A stretch of 64,000 nucleotides of DNA from Pteria penguin (GCA_035048485.1 CM068580.1:56024475-56088474), one strand, 5' to 3'. Numbered from the stretch's first letter, positions 13,061 through 26,462 are shown. Numbers and translations: made by a program. The notes: generated from the sequence alone by a model not told the origin.

Positions 13061-13637
13061 ATTTCGTACTTTCAAAATAATTCCGTTCCCTAATAAATTC
13101 GTGTGCATTATTTTCTTGTCATAAGAAATCGACATGGCGTGAAATGGGGTGTTAACTTATTGCCTGGTACAAATAGTTTTATAAACTTGTGGCAAGTTAT
13201 ACGGAGAGTGAGACCCACGTATAGGATGACCGCTGGCCATTGGTCTATTATTTAGTGGTAAATTAACCCTGTTGCTACATAAATGTTTTCAAAACCTCGT
13301 TGAATGTATTTGAAAAGAAATTGTATATTTTACAAAATGAATACAGGGCGCAAATTCATGTCGTGTTAACAAATGTTGTCTTTTATTGACCCTTCTATTT
13401 TTAAGAAATTACATTTTCTTCAACATTATGAAAAATTCAGCAGACGAGATACATGTATATTAAGATGGAATTTTTTAGCAGACGACATGAATATCAAAGT
13501 CAACAGAAAATAATGACTTAATATAATCATTTCTAACAGTCATTAATGATTAACTTCTTGCTTTTCTGACCTTTTTCAATCGGAAGTCATGCCGTAATAG
13601 AAGTTTTAATACTGATACATTATACTTATTATCTTAT

Positions 13638-13639
<2 letters not shown>

Positions 13640-13690
<51 letters not shown>
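13640..13690. repeat. (AT)n microsatellite
   Basis: Uninterrupted AT run of about 51 bp. Confidence 0.95.
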
Positions 13691-13692
<2 letters not shown>

Positions 13693-16600
13693 CATAATAT
13701 TATTTTATACCACACATTTTTGTCGGATTAAAAGTTTGACATTCATTCAGGGACGTATACTATAGTATATCTAGATACAAACGTCCCCCGATTCATATCA
13801 AAGACAAAAGCTCTATTCTACTAAAGTCATCCATTTTCCTGTATTGAAAGTGTCAAAACAATTTAGTCAATAGAAAAAGTTGACGGAAACATCGGTAAAT
13901 CGAAAATAGAAACTGACAAGATGTCCTATATAAAAAGATATTTAAAATCCTCCTGGCGTCAAATACGTTTGCACAAAAAATGACCAAACATTTCTCTATA
14001 GACAAATCTAAATATCTAATACAAGCTATATTTACATAAAATTGATTCTCAAATAATGGGCGATTCTATCTTGGTGGCCATCAAAGAAAAGGGTGGTACG
14101 GATTCATACAACCTTCATTAATATGACTATCAAACCCTATTTATATTGTGCAAAAATCATGGCCCTTTAAACGCCTACAATTCAAGCATATGTACTTCAG
14201 TATCCATCTCTACTATAGATTGTATTTAGAATTTCCTTTATATAATTATCAGCTATAGTGTGAACGTTTGATTCATGTCATATAGATGGAAACGAAAACT
14301 ACTAGACCTGACGCTTGCTTCAAGATATTTGAAGTAGCTAGAAAGAGAAAGTTGTTGTGGCAGAGGGAAAACACTTGCAGTTTTTGTTTAGTAGGGGAAG
14401 CGATCGTCTGATACTCTTAAAGTTCTTCCCCAGTCTCTTCCTTAAAGACTGTGGGAAAGTTACAATTGTTTTCAACAAGCAAGTGCGCTGACTAACACAA
14501 TGGGCGAGAAGTGTAAAAGAGAAGTGTATATGACTTATGTTTATTTTCATAAGTTACATATCTTGATTTATGACTAACACGGTATATATTTAATTACTTT
14601 AGAGGCATGTCATCGCAAGGATATCGACTGTCAACATTTTAAACAATGTTAAGTCGAACGACAAAGAAATATATCATCAAATTCAACTAATTATAAACGT
14701 TTTGAGAGAGAGAGAAAGAGAAAAAATGAAACTCTTCGGTCCAATAGTGTCATACACATATCTCGATATCCATTATTACCTCAAACTTGATTACTAATCA
14801 AATTTTATCGAACAACAGAGATCTACATGCTCAACAGGGACGAAGACAAGGCCATTCGGCACTTTATACAAATTCATAGTTTCTACTTAATATTCAACGT
14901 AACATTTTAAATACATCCATAACACATTTGTCAATAACAACATGTGAAAACCAATACACCAATGAATTAATCCTCAACTCCATGGGAATTGAATAACTTA
15001 AAAATTTTTAGGTTTTCACAGTAAACTAAATGTAGGTCACACACAGTTGTAAACAAACCAACAGGTGAAAATGACGACACATATTTTTGAAGATTAAACC
15101 AATAATGAACATTGATATTTATCTTTCAACAATAAAGTACAATCTACATACAAATATAAACACTGCCTATGCATCTAAATGTAGATTTTAATCGCGTTAT
15201 TTAAAATGAACCTCATTAACTCGAATGTAAACACTGCAAACTTGCTCGGGTCATTTTTAAGTCCAACCTCCTGTGTGTTTATGACATATACATAAAGTTT
15301 ATTACAGGCATCTACCATTATTTCAGATTATGTAGTTATACCACTAAAGCCATACTTCTCTAACTCCTGTTTATCATTCAAAAAGAAGTCATGATCATCC
15401 GGGTACATCTTCATTTTGCTACACTTAAGTCCCACTTCCGAAACTTTTTATCGAAACTTTCAAAAACTATCAAAACTCGTTCCAATCTTGGTCACATAAG
15501 GTTAAGGGTAATTACGTAATCACAATGTACCAGAAAGAAGTCGATACCATGCAGGAAGTGGCCAAGGGGATTAACTCTCTGTATATTGTAATGGCAGATG
15601 TCAGTATAAAAGCGTTTATACGATTGTGTTTATTTTACAATTATCTACACTTATCTTATGTGTGCATAAAACCCAGAAATGTGTACGTGTATATTGTACC
15701 CCGTTCAATGCATACTTATCTCCCGTTTGCAGACAGGGACTAAAAATGTTTGAACTCGAACATATACGGCATTTCGTTCCTTCCACCTCCGTTTAAACAT
15801 GTAAAACATTATATTTATTAGATTATATTGAAAAATGATCAAAGCAAGAGGGATTGTATTTTTAAAACAGCTTGTGTACATCATCGTGAAACTCGATAAC
15901 GACAGAGCACCGACTACCTTCAATTAGAGACAGTCACAATAAATAATTTACAAATTGCAGTTATTTGCTAGATGTGAATTTTTAATGGCTTTATGTGCAA
16001 CTGAGTGGTGGTACATCCGTTTTGTGCAAGAGTTGGCTGCCAAAAGCTATGTAAATGGTGTGCATCATTCGCCCAAGGTTTGTCTAGACAAAAGGAAAGC
16101 GGGTGCTTTGTTCTTCATTATTTATAACAGACCAATGAAATCGGCGTTAAATTATTCTTATCAACAAAACAATTTACATTTTCAGTGAAAGGACATACAT
16201 ATTCGTAAGTTCACGTATTATACATGTATGAATGTCATAGATAATATTATACATATTCATTACAGAGCACAATACAGGACATGCCACGCTTATCATAGCT
16301 AAACCACGGCAATGGAATGACTATAGAATTACTCTCACCAACAAAACAATTTTAAAATAAAACGACATACAAAAATATATATTCGTGTATATACATTTAC
16401 AAAAGGACTACCATTGTCATATTAATTGTTTTACCTAAATGTATATAAAAAGGTAATATACATGTAATACACAGCAGACCAGGTTTTTCTTGTTTTGCTT
16501 GACGGTAAAAGCCTACGCTGATGAAATCAACATCAAGATAATTCTGATCAACAAAACAATGTGTGCTTTCCACAGACATACAACAGACATACGTTAAAGT

Positions 16601-16755
16601 GGCGTACTTGTTGCGGGGTGTGTTTCGTGTGTATACCAGTAACTCAAGTGTAAGCTAAAGTAAAACGAAGGCGAAGGTTTCATTCGAGACGTGATAGGTG
16701 CTGGAGAAGATGGTAGGGGCATGGGGAAATTTTTGAATATTCGGCCAAAAAATAT

Positions 16756-16903
16756 CAGTGGCGGATTTAGGGGGAACGGAGGGGTCGCCCGCCCCCGGCA
16801 GTAACCCAATCTTTTACCAAAAACCCTGTATTTTGGGTCATTTTCTGTCAAAATCGACAAAATTCGCCCCGATCCCGACAAAGAGGGCGTTGGATCCGCT
16901 GCT
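16756..16903. mobile_element. CAGTGGCGGATTTAGG...CTG inverted-repeat element (hAT-like MITE?)
   Basis: Begins CAGTGGCGGATTTAGGGGG and ends GGATCCGCTGCTG, whose complement is CAGCAGCGGATCC: imperfect terminal inverted repeats with CAG...CTG ends. About 148 bp, no coding capacity. Flanks are AT-rich on both sides, but an exact 8-bp duplication is not clear. Confidence 0.5.
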
Positions 16904-17401
16904 GAATATATTAGTCCAAATCTGAACTACACTGGTATATTTATTCATTAATATTTTGTGCGCATTTTTTTTTCAAAATAAAATAATACATGTATGTATG
17001 CTTCAGCAGTCAAGTGTAAATGGTTACCAAGCCGCTGTACGGGTTTATATACATGTAGTATGGACGTATGGATGTCAGATGGGTTTTTGTTTGCTTGATG
17101 GTTACAGCACCGCCAATGAGGCCACTAATTGTCAAACTCCCAATCTTGATCTGCTGCCGAGTTCACCATATGTAGTTAGGGACGCAGTCAGAACGCCCTC
17201 TATAAGGGGCGGCATCTCCACGTCATCGCCAATAAGTATAACAACTTTTAAAAGTAGCATTCTCAGATTTGTTTAGGTTAGGAAGTGTATATTTCTGATT
17301 TACAAGAAAGGCAATGACAAAATCTGCATATGCATCATGTGTCGCATTTTAGTTATAAGATACAAAGGGTCATTTACTCATTTATTTGCCATTACAGCAA
17401 G

Positions 17402-17417
17402 ACTCCGATATGAAAGA
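17402..17417. repeat. left target-site duplication of the SINE
   Basis: ACTCCGATATGAAAGA; the right copy at 17695-17710 is ACTCGGATATGAAAGA (15 of 16 identical). Confidence 0.85.
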
Positions 17418-17694
17418 AAGCCGGTGTGGCCTAGTGGATAAGGTGCTCGGCTCGTGATCGAGAGGTCCCGGGTTCGACTCCCACCCTGAGCGCACCGGTG
17501 TTCTGTCTTTCGGATGAGACAGTAAAAACCGAGGTCCCGTGTCACGGTAGGCGTAGCACGTAAAAGATCCCTCACTATTTCGGGTGGGTCCGTTGCAAAG
17601 GTCTAAATTTGTATGTATGTATCAGGCAGATGCCTTCACCAATGTGGCCATATACGTGAAATCATCGTGGAGTGACGTAAAACAATATTCAATC
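17418..17694 (+). mobile_element. tRNA-derived SINE, full length
   Basis: A tRNA-like head carries box A-like TGGCCTAGTGGATAAGG, an anticodon arm (CTCGG-CTCGTGA-TCGAG) and box B GGTTCGACTCC. Then comes a body with TCTTTCGGATGAGACAGTAA, AAAGATCCCTCACT and CGGGTGGGTCCGTTGC. The 3' end is GTGACGTAAAACAA followed by ATTCAATCA. The 16-bp target-site duplication shows retroposition. A close relative is at 63636-63899, and decayed ones are at 54253-54524 and 43322-43490. Transcription by RNA polymerase III and mobilisation by a LINE are family knowledge. Confidence 0.92.
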
Positions 17695-17710
17695 ACTCGG
17701 ATATGAAAGA
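17695..17710. repeat. right target-site duplication of the SINE
   Basis: Matches 17402-17417 with one mismatch. Confidence 0.85.
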
Positions 17711-19874
17711 TCTGCTCATTAGTTGTATCTAACGTCTACAGAGTTTTCCCATGTGATGTCACACTACTAGCATTAGCAGCCATGTTGGATTACAACTCTC
17801 GGATTTTTTTCCATTACTACCCTGTAAACTTCATTAAATTTTTAGGAAATCCACTAATTATAGGACAGATTTCGTGACTTCAGTCTCAATTACTCAGTAA
17901 ATATAAACAACCAGTTGAAAATTTTCAATAAAACACTTAGAATAGATATACATGTGATTATATTACAAGTTTAAGTTAAATCAAGCACTTCTGTATGGGC
18001 AGTGATGGATAAAGTCCGAGAGCTGTACTCCAATAAGGGAGATAACTCTAGACAATGTGAGGAAATCCAGGTTATATGGGAACATTCTATAGGATAAAAT
18101 GAATATGCTCTTCATATATAGGTAGTACCAGTCTGAGACTTTGATACATAGGATAATTTCTTTATAAAAGCTGTAACCTACACCTGGGAGGAAAACGGTT
18201 TATTTTTAATTTGGTTGCATCCTGGTACAACTTATTTTGTCACCACCCACTATAAGCAGGATCTCTTCCTGGTCTAGTTTCATCAAATGCCAATGATAAA
18301 AAATGAGGGTTTTTTTTGTCTTACCTTTTTCATCACAAATAACTGAAGGATAAAAAGGGTATAATTCTGTTTTAGTTGCATATTAAGCAAGAGGCAAACA
18401 AGGGTCCATTCCTCAGCAAGTCACTACACTATACCTTGGAAAAGAAGGATCTCATTTCTTTTTTTATTATGGATCCTCATGGGGAAATACGTTGCGCATT
18501 GGAAAAAAAACATATGAATAAAACATGCTTTATTAATTTGCTGAACAAGAAAACGTACAACAGAATGATATTATTCTGGATTTACAAAGGTCACGCATAA
18601 AGACAGTGACATACCAAAACAAAATTAGCTTTACTATCCTGTCACGTGATGAGATTAACAATGACAACGCTGTCGGTGATACAAGTGACATTCTACCTCA
18701 CCAATTAAGAAAACTATGCATCATATTTTGAATTTTCACGTAACATTCCAATATCTGCTGCTTTCATCGTAAACAGCGGGATATTCCACCGATTGAAAAT
18801 TCAAATCGTTTTGAACTTTAAAATGAGTAACACAAATCTTGAGGCATTTTTTTTTACCTTAAAATTCGGTACGATAAAAATCTAATTTAATCTGAGCTAT
18901 AAAAGCTTTAAAAATAAACGTCAAAACGGTCGTCTGTTATTAAATCCATGGGAGGCAACGTAACTATAATTAACTTAGACCAGTGCCCTCTTTAAATAAG
19001 AGACGGATCTTGGAAAATTTAATAGGTCAGACACAAACGGACTCGATAAAAATGTTAAGTCGTGTCCTTACAAATATTGGGCGAGAAGGACAGAGAAGTT
19101 AAAAGGCAGAGGCATGAAGGGCTCTAATACACCAAGGTAGTTGGTCATAGGAACAGCAGAACTAAAGAGAGAAGTTGGTGGTACATACAGGATTGTGGTT
19201 CACTTGGCTGGATTCCGAGGAAATGACATTATACGATTAAAGATAAAAGAGAGAAGTAAACCAAAGCTAATTCTATTTAATAATTTTCGACTGTTGTTGA
19301 CGAAAATTCTTTTTTCCTCGATCACCTTACAATAGGAGCCTACCGGGGTTATCATTGTCTCTGAAAATTAAATCTATGAAAAACTTTAAGAAGACCTATT
19401 GGTAATTAACTCAGTAGAGAGATGGAAAATACCGATAAAATACAGGCTTTGTGTTAGTACACCAAGTGTTTATTTGTTTTTAAATGGGAAAAATCAAACA
19501 TAAAAGAGTCTTCAACTTCAATGGATGCCTGTACATAAAGCATTTTACGTTGTCTCTGCTAACCCTTATAGACAAGAAGAATGTTCATTATCTCATGAAA
19601 AGAGGGGGTTTTCAACTGTTTACAAAATTGATAAAAGTCAAGCATGTCTAGCAATTTTCACTCGAATGGCTGCATGCTAAAAATATAAAAGTCCTCATTC
19701 AACTTAAACAAAAACAGACCTCCTGCATTTCTATATGAAGACTCCACAATTGTTTCGCACTCGCGAACTTTGTGTGTTTAAAACGGACCTTTGAAACAAA
19801 CATTTACACATTTCAACTTTGTCGTCATAATAGACATTTCGTATAATTTCTCATACTGTTGGTCAAACACTTAC

Positions 19875-19942
19875 CTTTCTCTCTCTTGTGATTTGTTGAC
19901 TGTTGACAAATCCAAATGATGTCCCTTTCTAATGCGCTTTAC
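19875..19942 (-). CDS. eya: eya exon 2 (probable)
   Basis: A 68-bp exon: acceptor ACGTTTAAG behind a T-rich tract, donor GAAAG/GTAAGT. It codes VKRIRKGHHLDLSTVNKSQE, then RE, and leaves AG, which the next exon completes to Ser. The piece is basic (KRIRKGHH) and then polar. A nearer AG at about 19930 is an alternative acceptor, so the 5' border is less certain than the donor. No recognised domain. Confidence 0.5.
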
Positions 19943-20496
19943 CTTAAACGTAAAAAAAATATCAATAAAACAAATATTAAAAAGAGGAAGTGAAAATCTT
20001 AATTTTAAGCTTTTACAAAGAAAGTTAATATGCAAAAAAAAAATTAAAATAATAATAATAATAATAATGATAATAACAAAAGAAGAATAAGAATGATTAT
20101 TCACCATAAACCATATGACTCTTGAAAAATGTTGTATTCCTGAACTGTTCCGATCGGGAAGTAGTGTGGATAAATATCAATTTACACTAAAGCACTTGAA
20201 AATAGAGATGATTAAAATCCTTTTTAATTCCACTTCTTAAACACTCCATATCCTTGTTGTGTTTCGTATCTACTTAATTCAGAAATTGCAACAAGGACCT
20301 CGCATGTTATCTAACATTGTCTCATTGTTTTATCTTGCTAAGTTAGACGAAATTTGAATAAAAGCGATAAATTAAGGGGGCCACCTCGGGATAAACTCCA
20401 CGAAAATTGTTTTGAACAATAATTATAGGTTACATGCAGGACGCGTTTTGTGTCACTAGGTCACTTGCCCTCCTCTATCGCGTCACGTCAACTTAC
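19943..20496 (-). other. eya: eya intron 1 (candidate)
   Basis: A 554-bp interval between the two 5'-most coding exons. It has an AAT run at 20049-20070 and a GC-richer last 150 bp near the donor. Nothing else recognised. Confidence 0.4.
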
Positions 20497-20581
20497 CGCT
20501 GGTGAAGGGGGTGGGGAAATCCGAATGTAGGATATATACGGATTGCTGCTCCCCAGGATCATATTCCACAATTAATTATCC
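20497..20581 (-). CDS. eya: eya first coding exon (candidate start)
   Basis: The donor CCAGCG/GTAAGT is strong. Reading back from it in phase 0, 22 codons are open: MILGSSNPYISYIRISPPPS, then PA. The ATG is at 20562-20560 and an in-frame TAA lies four codons upstream, so the start is defined if the exon is real. A possible acceptor (CTGTTTCAAG) would put the exon border at 20581, leaving a short 5' UTR piece at 20563-20581. Other promoters and N-termini are common in eya genes, so this may be one of several starts. Confidence 0.4.
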
Positions 20582-21516
20582 CTTGAAACAGAATTTAACA
20601 ATGAACGCTCCCTCACTTACGACAAAAACAACACATTGTGTTCATAATTGGACATTCACACGATGGAAAATATCTATATCCAAAGTTTGAATTATCGACG
20701 ACATTTTTTTACATCCAAGGCCTGAGTTCATGTTCAAATCACAAGGTCAGAAACATGTGGTATAAGTGTGATGATGGAATCCATGGGACGGTTTTTAGCA
20801 AACGAGAAACAGAGCAAAGCAAGCGAGCTTTTTCTCGTGCATTATGACGAGGAATGTTGGTATATTTGTGTGCCAGTTCCAGATTTGTCAGCTGATTATG
20901 GGCGCAGTTTCCACCACATATGTTCGGCCTGTCACAACCGCTGAGTTTCACCACATGTGGTACCCTTAGCCTCTAGCGATGGTCGTGCATTACAGACCAT
21001 AGGAAAATACCTCATTGCAATGGTGATAGCGAAGATTGTAATATGGATAAAAATGGATCCAATAGAGGATATAATGTGCAAAACAGGCCCCATTTTTATT
21101 TACATGGGGTGCCCCCTGTTTTATTAAGACTGTAAATAAGATATTTGATCAAGTTTTTAATTTAAACATAAGAGATTTTTAAATATGCATCTTAACCTTC
21201 TAATGATTTTGTAACCTATACCGCCAACTAAAACGCTTAAATATAAATAAATACTATTTACATTATAGTCCAATCTACTACCATCACATCCCTATTCTAA
21301 CTCATAATGTTTCCTTTTTAAGTGTTTTGAAATAAGATATATTTAAGCCTAAATATAAGAACAAAACAAGAAGTATAGAAAAAATAATTATAATAATAAC
21401 ATCACCTAGAAATGTGAAACCTGATAACGAAACAAAAGATTAGGTGCTCACATGAGCAAAATTTGCTGATTGGGATGCCGACACAAATATCACATGTGAC
21501 CTACTCAACAAGGGAA

Positions 21517-21550
<34 letters not shown>
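21517..21550. repeat. poly-G run (34 G)
   Basis: Thirty-four uninterrupted G on the plus strand. G-quadruplex-prone and hard to sequence, so the length is uncertain. Confidence 0.95.
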
Positions 21551-23689
21551 CTTGGTTATCACCTTTACCGCATCACGAATATGAAAAAAGACGGTGCTGC
21601 GTTTATGTTATCTATAGCATATATAAATAGCAGCAAATTTCATTTACGTCTTATCTGGGCGTATGTCGTGAAAAATATTTTTATTTCATATGTACAAGTT
21701 TTATTTTCTATTTTCATTTGCTCCGTCGGAATGATACAGGAAAAGTTTATTTGAATTATGTACCAAAAAAAAAAAAATACTAATTATCATCATCTCAACA
21801 AGAGCTCAAGTTATTAAAATGTTCGAATGACAATATTATATTACTACAAGTTTGCAGTCATCAGAATCCTCTGAACGTTTTGACGGTCTGTCATTAAAGC
21901 ACTCATTAGGACCTTGATTTTATCTAAATGACGAAATGTGGCATGGGGCAAAACTTCGCGCTGGTTATTAGAAATTAATTAAATAACCCTGGGGCTATCT
22001 TACCGGGTGATTAACACTGTAAACTCAGCATCGAAAATGAACCATCACAATTTCAAGGCAAATGGCACCTCGCACGAGAGGTTGTAGAAAATCAGTAATC
22101 AAAATCAAATCAAAAGTCTTTGCCATTCTTTCTGTATTTATTTGTATATAATATCGAAAAAATAATCTAAATATGTAAATTTCCTAACCATGTCTTGTAA
22201 ATAAGAAAATAAAATCATGACATGTTTAAGATGTAAAGCAAATTTTATGTATAGGAAAGTACAAACAGAAAGAAAAAATTCTGACTGATAGCGATACTCA
22301 TATTATGATAATTTTAACAAGAATACCCGTTCGTATGCCAGTAGAATTAACTTATCATTGTGGCCGGTGTTAATTTCACACTAAATTTCCGTTGTGTCGA
22401 ATTGTCTCTGATTCACCTGTTCCAGTATAGCGTATTACATAAAATCGCCACAGGAAGGGGACGTCACAATGAATTGAATCACCACGAGTTATCTACTGTA
22501 ATTAACTTTCCGCTCGGACTTCGGAAATTTGACCAAGGTGAATAGAATTCACTTATTTAGATGATACCTGTGGGTACTATAAACAACCTGACAAATAATT
22601 TTGTTTGTGTGACATTGCATTTCTTTAAAATATGTTTGTAAAAATATCCCTCCTCAAAAAAATTATTTTAGAATTTTCAATATTTTTGTGGGGATTAATT
22701 TTCTAATGAAAATCTTGACAATCATTTTCTTGATTAGTTTTACCTTTGTATTAATTAGAACACACACAAATAAAGTAATTTTAAAATATATTTATAAATA
22801 CAAAAAATATTTCAAAACAACTTGCAGGGTTAATTGAGATGACTCAAAATTCCATAAGTTGTGGACTTCATTAGTCTATAAAACAAGGGGGCGCAGGATG
22901 ATATTATCGTAGTCTGCAAGGCGAAACCCGATCTCGGTCCCTTTCACAATTTTCTCAAACTGTTTAAATTTCTTTATTTGAAATTCTTTGTACAATTTAC
23001 ACAGCAGATCTGGACGATAAGATATAAATGGCGTAAGAGTGAGGTTCAAACACATTAGCATTCAAGAAAATTACTGGCGACAAACTTCGGAATCAATTTG
23101 TGGGAATTCTTCTGCATTTATCTTCACTATTAATAAATTCATTAAGATTCCTCCGACCTTGGAGAGAACACTGTAATAATGGGTTGAAATAAATGTTAGA
23201 ATATTACTTAATTTCTATAATAAATAACCATCATCGAGTTGGTCTCTAAAGACATTTATAACCCGATCAAATGATGCGAAAGTCTTTTAGAAATTAAAAG
23301 CATACGTTTCCCTAAATGTAAATGCAACTAAAAGTACACATAATCTTGACAATAAAACTAGATGTAAGAAAGATAAACTGTTCCTTTTTGAAAAAAAAAG
23401 TCAAAGTGAAAATATGATTTGTTGAATAACATTTCAATTATGAAAGATCCTCGAGGTGTACCTTTCTATATTAAATAATCAACATCTTCAATCACGGCAA
23501 CAAATGATGATGATCTTGTTACCTTAGTATAGATATGTAATTCTGTCTGTCATCTCAAATGAAAAAGTTAAGTTTTTTTTATTTGAAATAACCAGTTGGA
23601 TGCAATTGGATCTTTCATTCTACATTTGATACATATGATAACATTATAGACTAACAAAAGTACACACTATACAGTTGTACGTAACTCAC

Positions 23690-23730
23690 CTTATTCTTCG
23701 AATCAAATGCTTATCAAATAGGCATCAGAT
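23690..23730 (-). other. possible non-coding 5' exon of eya
   Basis: A 41-bp segment lies between a good acceptor (TTTATTTTAG) and a good donor (ATAAG/GTGAGT) on the minus strand. Its only ATG opens a three-codon frame, so it would be untranslated. It sits 3.1 kb upstream of the candidate first coding exon. The evidence is splice sites only. Confidence 0.22.
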
Positions 23731-25173
23731 CTAAAATAAATATACACAAATCCAAATGACCATCGATCCCGAAATTTGGTCAAGAAATCCGAATTTGATC
23801 TACCACTACTATTTACAATGTCTTGTACGTAGCCAAACAATTGCGAACGAAACCTCAACCACTGTAAACATGGACATTTAAGCCCAGTTATCCCGACTTG
23901 AACCCATAAAGTCGGACTAATACGGAGAAACGTAAAATGCCCCTACCTGGATAATGTCCGGGTATCACAATTCAGTCTTGTTTTCACTCGACAATGTAAG
24001 CTTATACGAACGATTCCAAGTTGCTACTTTTTTTACTGGAATTCTATCCGAGACGAGCAAGCAATAGATATCCCTTGGAACTCGACGCTCGAATTTAAAG
24101 CCAGCCCACTGGAGATGCTTCGAGTATAGATGTATACAGGTAGATACTGGCTTCAATGTTTATTAATCACCTCTAGTTAATATTCAGAAATCCACTTTAC
24201 AATCCTGCACATATTATTGGTTGAAATGATATTTTAGTTTAATAAAGTTAGGGCGGAGCTACACGTGTTGAAACTATGCGATTTAGAAACTTGGCTATTG
24301 CCGTCGTAGTTGATCGGTATTGATAGTCAACTGTCATTCATCCGAGCGTATGAAATGGGCGGTCAATGCAATAGGCCTATCATAATGGAACATTGGTTCT
24401 TAAATTACGGTAGGAAATCGTTCGTAGCCTAAATTCACCAGCCTAGAGGCTTCTGAATTCAACAGTCAAGTAATTAGAAATAAATGCACCATGACACCAT
24501 CACCAACCAAAATCTAGCGAAATTTTCACTGCATTAGAATCTGTATAAAGTTGTAACTGGGTTGTATAAGAAGATATGGAAAGAGAGGCATTGTTCTGAA
24601 TACTCTCTCAAAATCGAAGTAATAAAGCTAACGAAATAAGAAATATATGTATAGATGCCTATTTGTTTTACGAGACAAGACTGAACTATAAATGACAGTG
24701 AGTGTAGATAAAATATTATCCGGTTCCAACACGGAAACAAAGTGATGTAAATACGGAACCCGGAGGTTTGCTCAATTTATTTGATTATGGACCTGACCAA
24801 AACATATACATAAAGTGTACTGTATATCTGCCTTCATTATTTTCTCTTATTTATTCATTTCATTTGGGAAAGAGGGGGGAGGGGAACTAATAAAACACAG
24901 CCTCCGAACAAGATATAAATCGTACTTGCAATTAATACTTTATTCCAAATCTCATATGCACTATTACCAAAGATCTTCTGAATTTTTGGTATGTAGTACG
25001 TCATGCATTGCTTAAAATAATAGTATTTTCAGCTAGAATATCCTTTTTCTTCTATTTGAAACATTTCTCATTTATTTACCTATTAAAGATTTTACCACTG
25101 TCTTCATTAACACATGCATTTACCCAAGAATATGGACCATGTTGTGTAGGATATATGACATGTTGTGTATGTG

Positions 25174-25242
<69 letters not shown>

Positions 25243-25362
25243 GTTATGATAATGATAGTTAAAATAATAATAATAATAATATTAATTTAATAATTATTAA
25301 TATTATTATTTCCATTATTATCATTATTATTATAACAATAATAATGATGATGATGATAATAA
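25174..25362. repeat. (AAT)n array followed by an AAT/ATT inverted zone
   Basis: About 23 AAT units to 25242, then alternating AAT and ATT blocks (25261-25362) that can pair with each other and with the main array. Simple-repeat hairpin. Confidence 0.9.
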
Positions 25363-25996
25363 TTTCCCAAACTCTATTGCCATTACTTCACCTTATAATA
25401 TCAATAAGAGAAGGACTCTGAATTTAAGTCATTATAAGCGTTGATTAATTCTAAAATGTTCAGTTCGTTGTCTTTTTATTACAATCCTATAATAACATTT
25501 CAAAATTTTATTGCACCCAGAATTGAATTCTTCAATAACGAATATATCATTTTAATTGTAGTTTTGTCTCCAAAGTTCTGAAGACGTTTAGCCGAAGTAC
25601 ACCGCCCCTATATATTTAACAATTAAAATGACATATCCTATAAACTATTATATAGAGCGTCCATCAATTCTATTCACCACCGTCATATCTGTAATTTTTT
25701 TCCTGATGGATTTGTAGGTTCAGAATGAAGATTAACAACATCTTTTGTGGACTTGACTCTATGGGTAATTTCCAGAGATAAAACTGCCTTTGAATACCCA
25801 ATTTCATTCAGGGTGAAAATAATACACCTTTGTAACTAAACAGCCATAATTCAACATTTAAAGATTTAAACAACCTGCTAACTTTGAAAATAGGAATTAG
25901 CGAAATCCATTTTGGAAACTTCAATGTCATTATATATAATTAACCTTCGCATGTCTCGGAAGATAAGGGGAGCCTCAGGATCCTCTGTTCTGGGAG

Positions 25997-26095
25997 ATGT
26001 CGCAGGGTCAAGCCGGTTTACTGTCGAGAGATGGATTGGCAGAGAGGAGCCATCCTAAATCTTCCCAACAAGCTTATTGTTCTGCACAAAGACAG
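25997..26095 (+). CDS. possible first exon of an unknown plus-strand gene
   Basis: A GC-richer island ends in a good donor, AAAGACAG/GTATGT. From ATG at 25997 the frame MSQGQAGLLSRDGLAERSHP, then KSSQQAYCSAQRQ, is open to the donor in phase 0, with an in-frame TAA upstream near 25960. A second ATG (26031) opens a different frame, MDWQRGAILNLPNKLIVLHK, to the same donor in phase 2. I recognise neither, and no downstream exon was found. It could equally be a non-coding first exon or a regulatory island upstream of eya. Confidence 0.22.
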
Positions 26096-26394
26096 GTATG
26101 TACCCCGAGCCATTGTCTATTAACATATTGAGTATATACATATATTTTTTACCTTGGAGACTTAAAATTTAATAGGACAAATCTGCGAAGCTTTGTGCAA
26201 TTATGCTAAATTGAAATTTTGGTAAAGTAATTAAATTAAATGCGTTAATATATTTTGTAATTAATTTCTTATTTGTACTCGTTGAAAGATAATATTAGAT
26301 TTACCATTATTTGGCGTTACTGTAATTTGTTAAAGTTTTTATATTGAATTTAATGCAGAGTTTCTTAAGCAAAAAATATTCATTAAAGGCAAAC

Positions 26395-26462
26395 GGTGCT
26401 AGTGAGTTTAATTAGTGAGTCGGACTCGTTGACCAAAAAGAGGTAGGTTCGAATCTTAAATG
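26395..26462 (+). mobile_element. tRNA-like SINE head relic
   Basis: Reads TAGTGAGTTTAATTAGTGAG (box A-like), then GACTCGTTGACCAAAAAGAGG (anticodon arm-like, cut here) and GGTTCGAATCT (box B). No recognisable SINE body follows. Confidence 0.6.

Larger units (their letters stand above)
10039..19874 (-). other. eya: eya intron 2 (9.8 kb)
   Basis: The longest intron. Contents in order: C15 run at 10135-10149; dispersed repeat at 10900-11180; balanced-composition block at 12005-12600; 56-bp duplication at 12957-13060; TA run at 13640-13690; inverted-repeat relic at 16756-16903; SINE at 17418-17694; AAGGGAGATAACTC motif at 18035. The rest (13.7-16.7 kb, 18.1-19.8 kb) is AT-rich with nothing recognised. 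Long first introns of developmental regulators often hold enhancers. Confidence 0.55.
20582..25960. other. upstream region of eya
   Basis: 5.4 kb without a convincing coding exon. It holds a 34-G run at 21517-21550, a possible non-coding exon at 23690-23730, and AAT runs at 25174-25242 with an adjoining AAT/ATT palindromic zone to about 25362. The eya promoter presumably lies somewhere here. I found no TATA-plus-initiator arrangement that I trust. Confidence 0.5.

Noticed and set aside
17419..17500. A functional tRNA gene (plus strand); likewise at 63639
   Set aside because: Box A and box B are present, but each head is joined to a SINE body, has target-site duplications and an imperfect cloverleaf.
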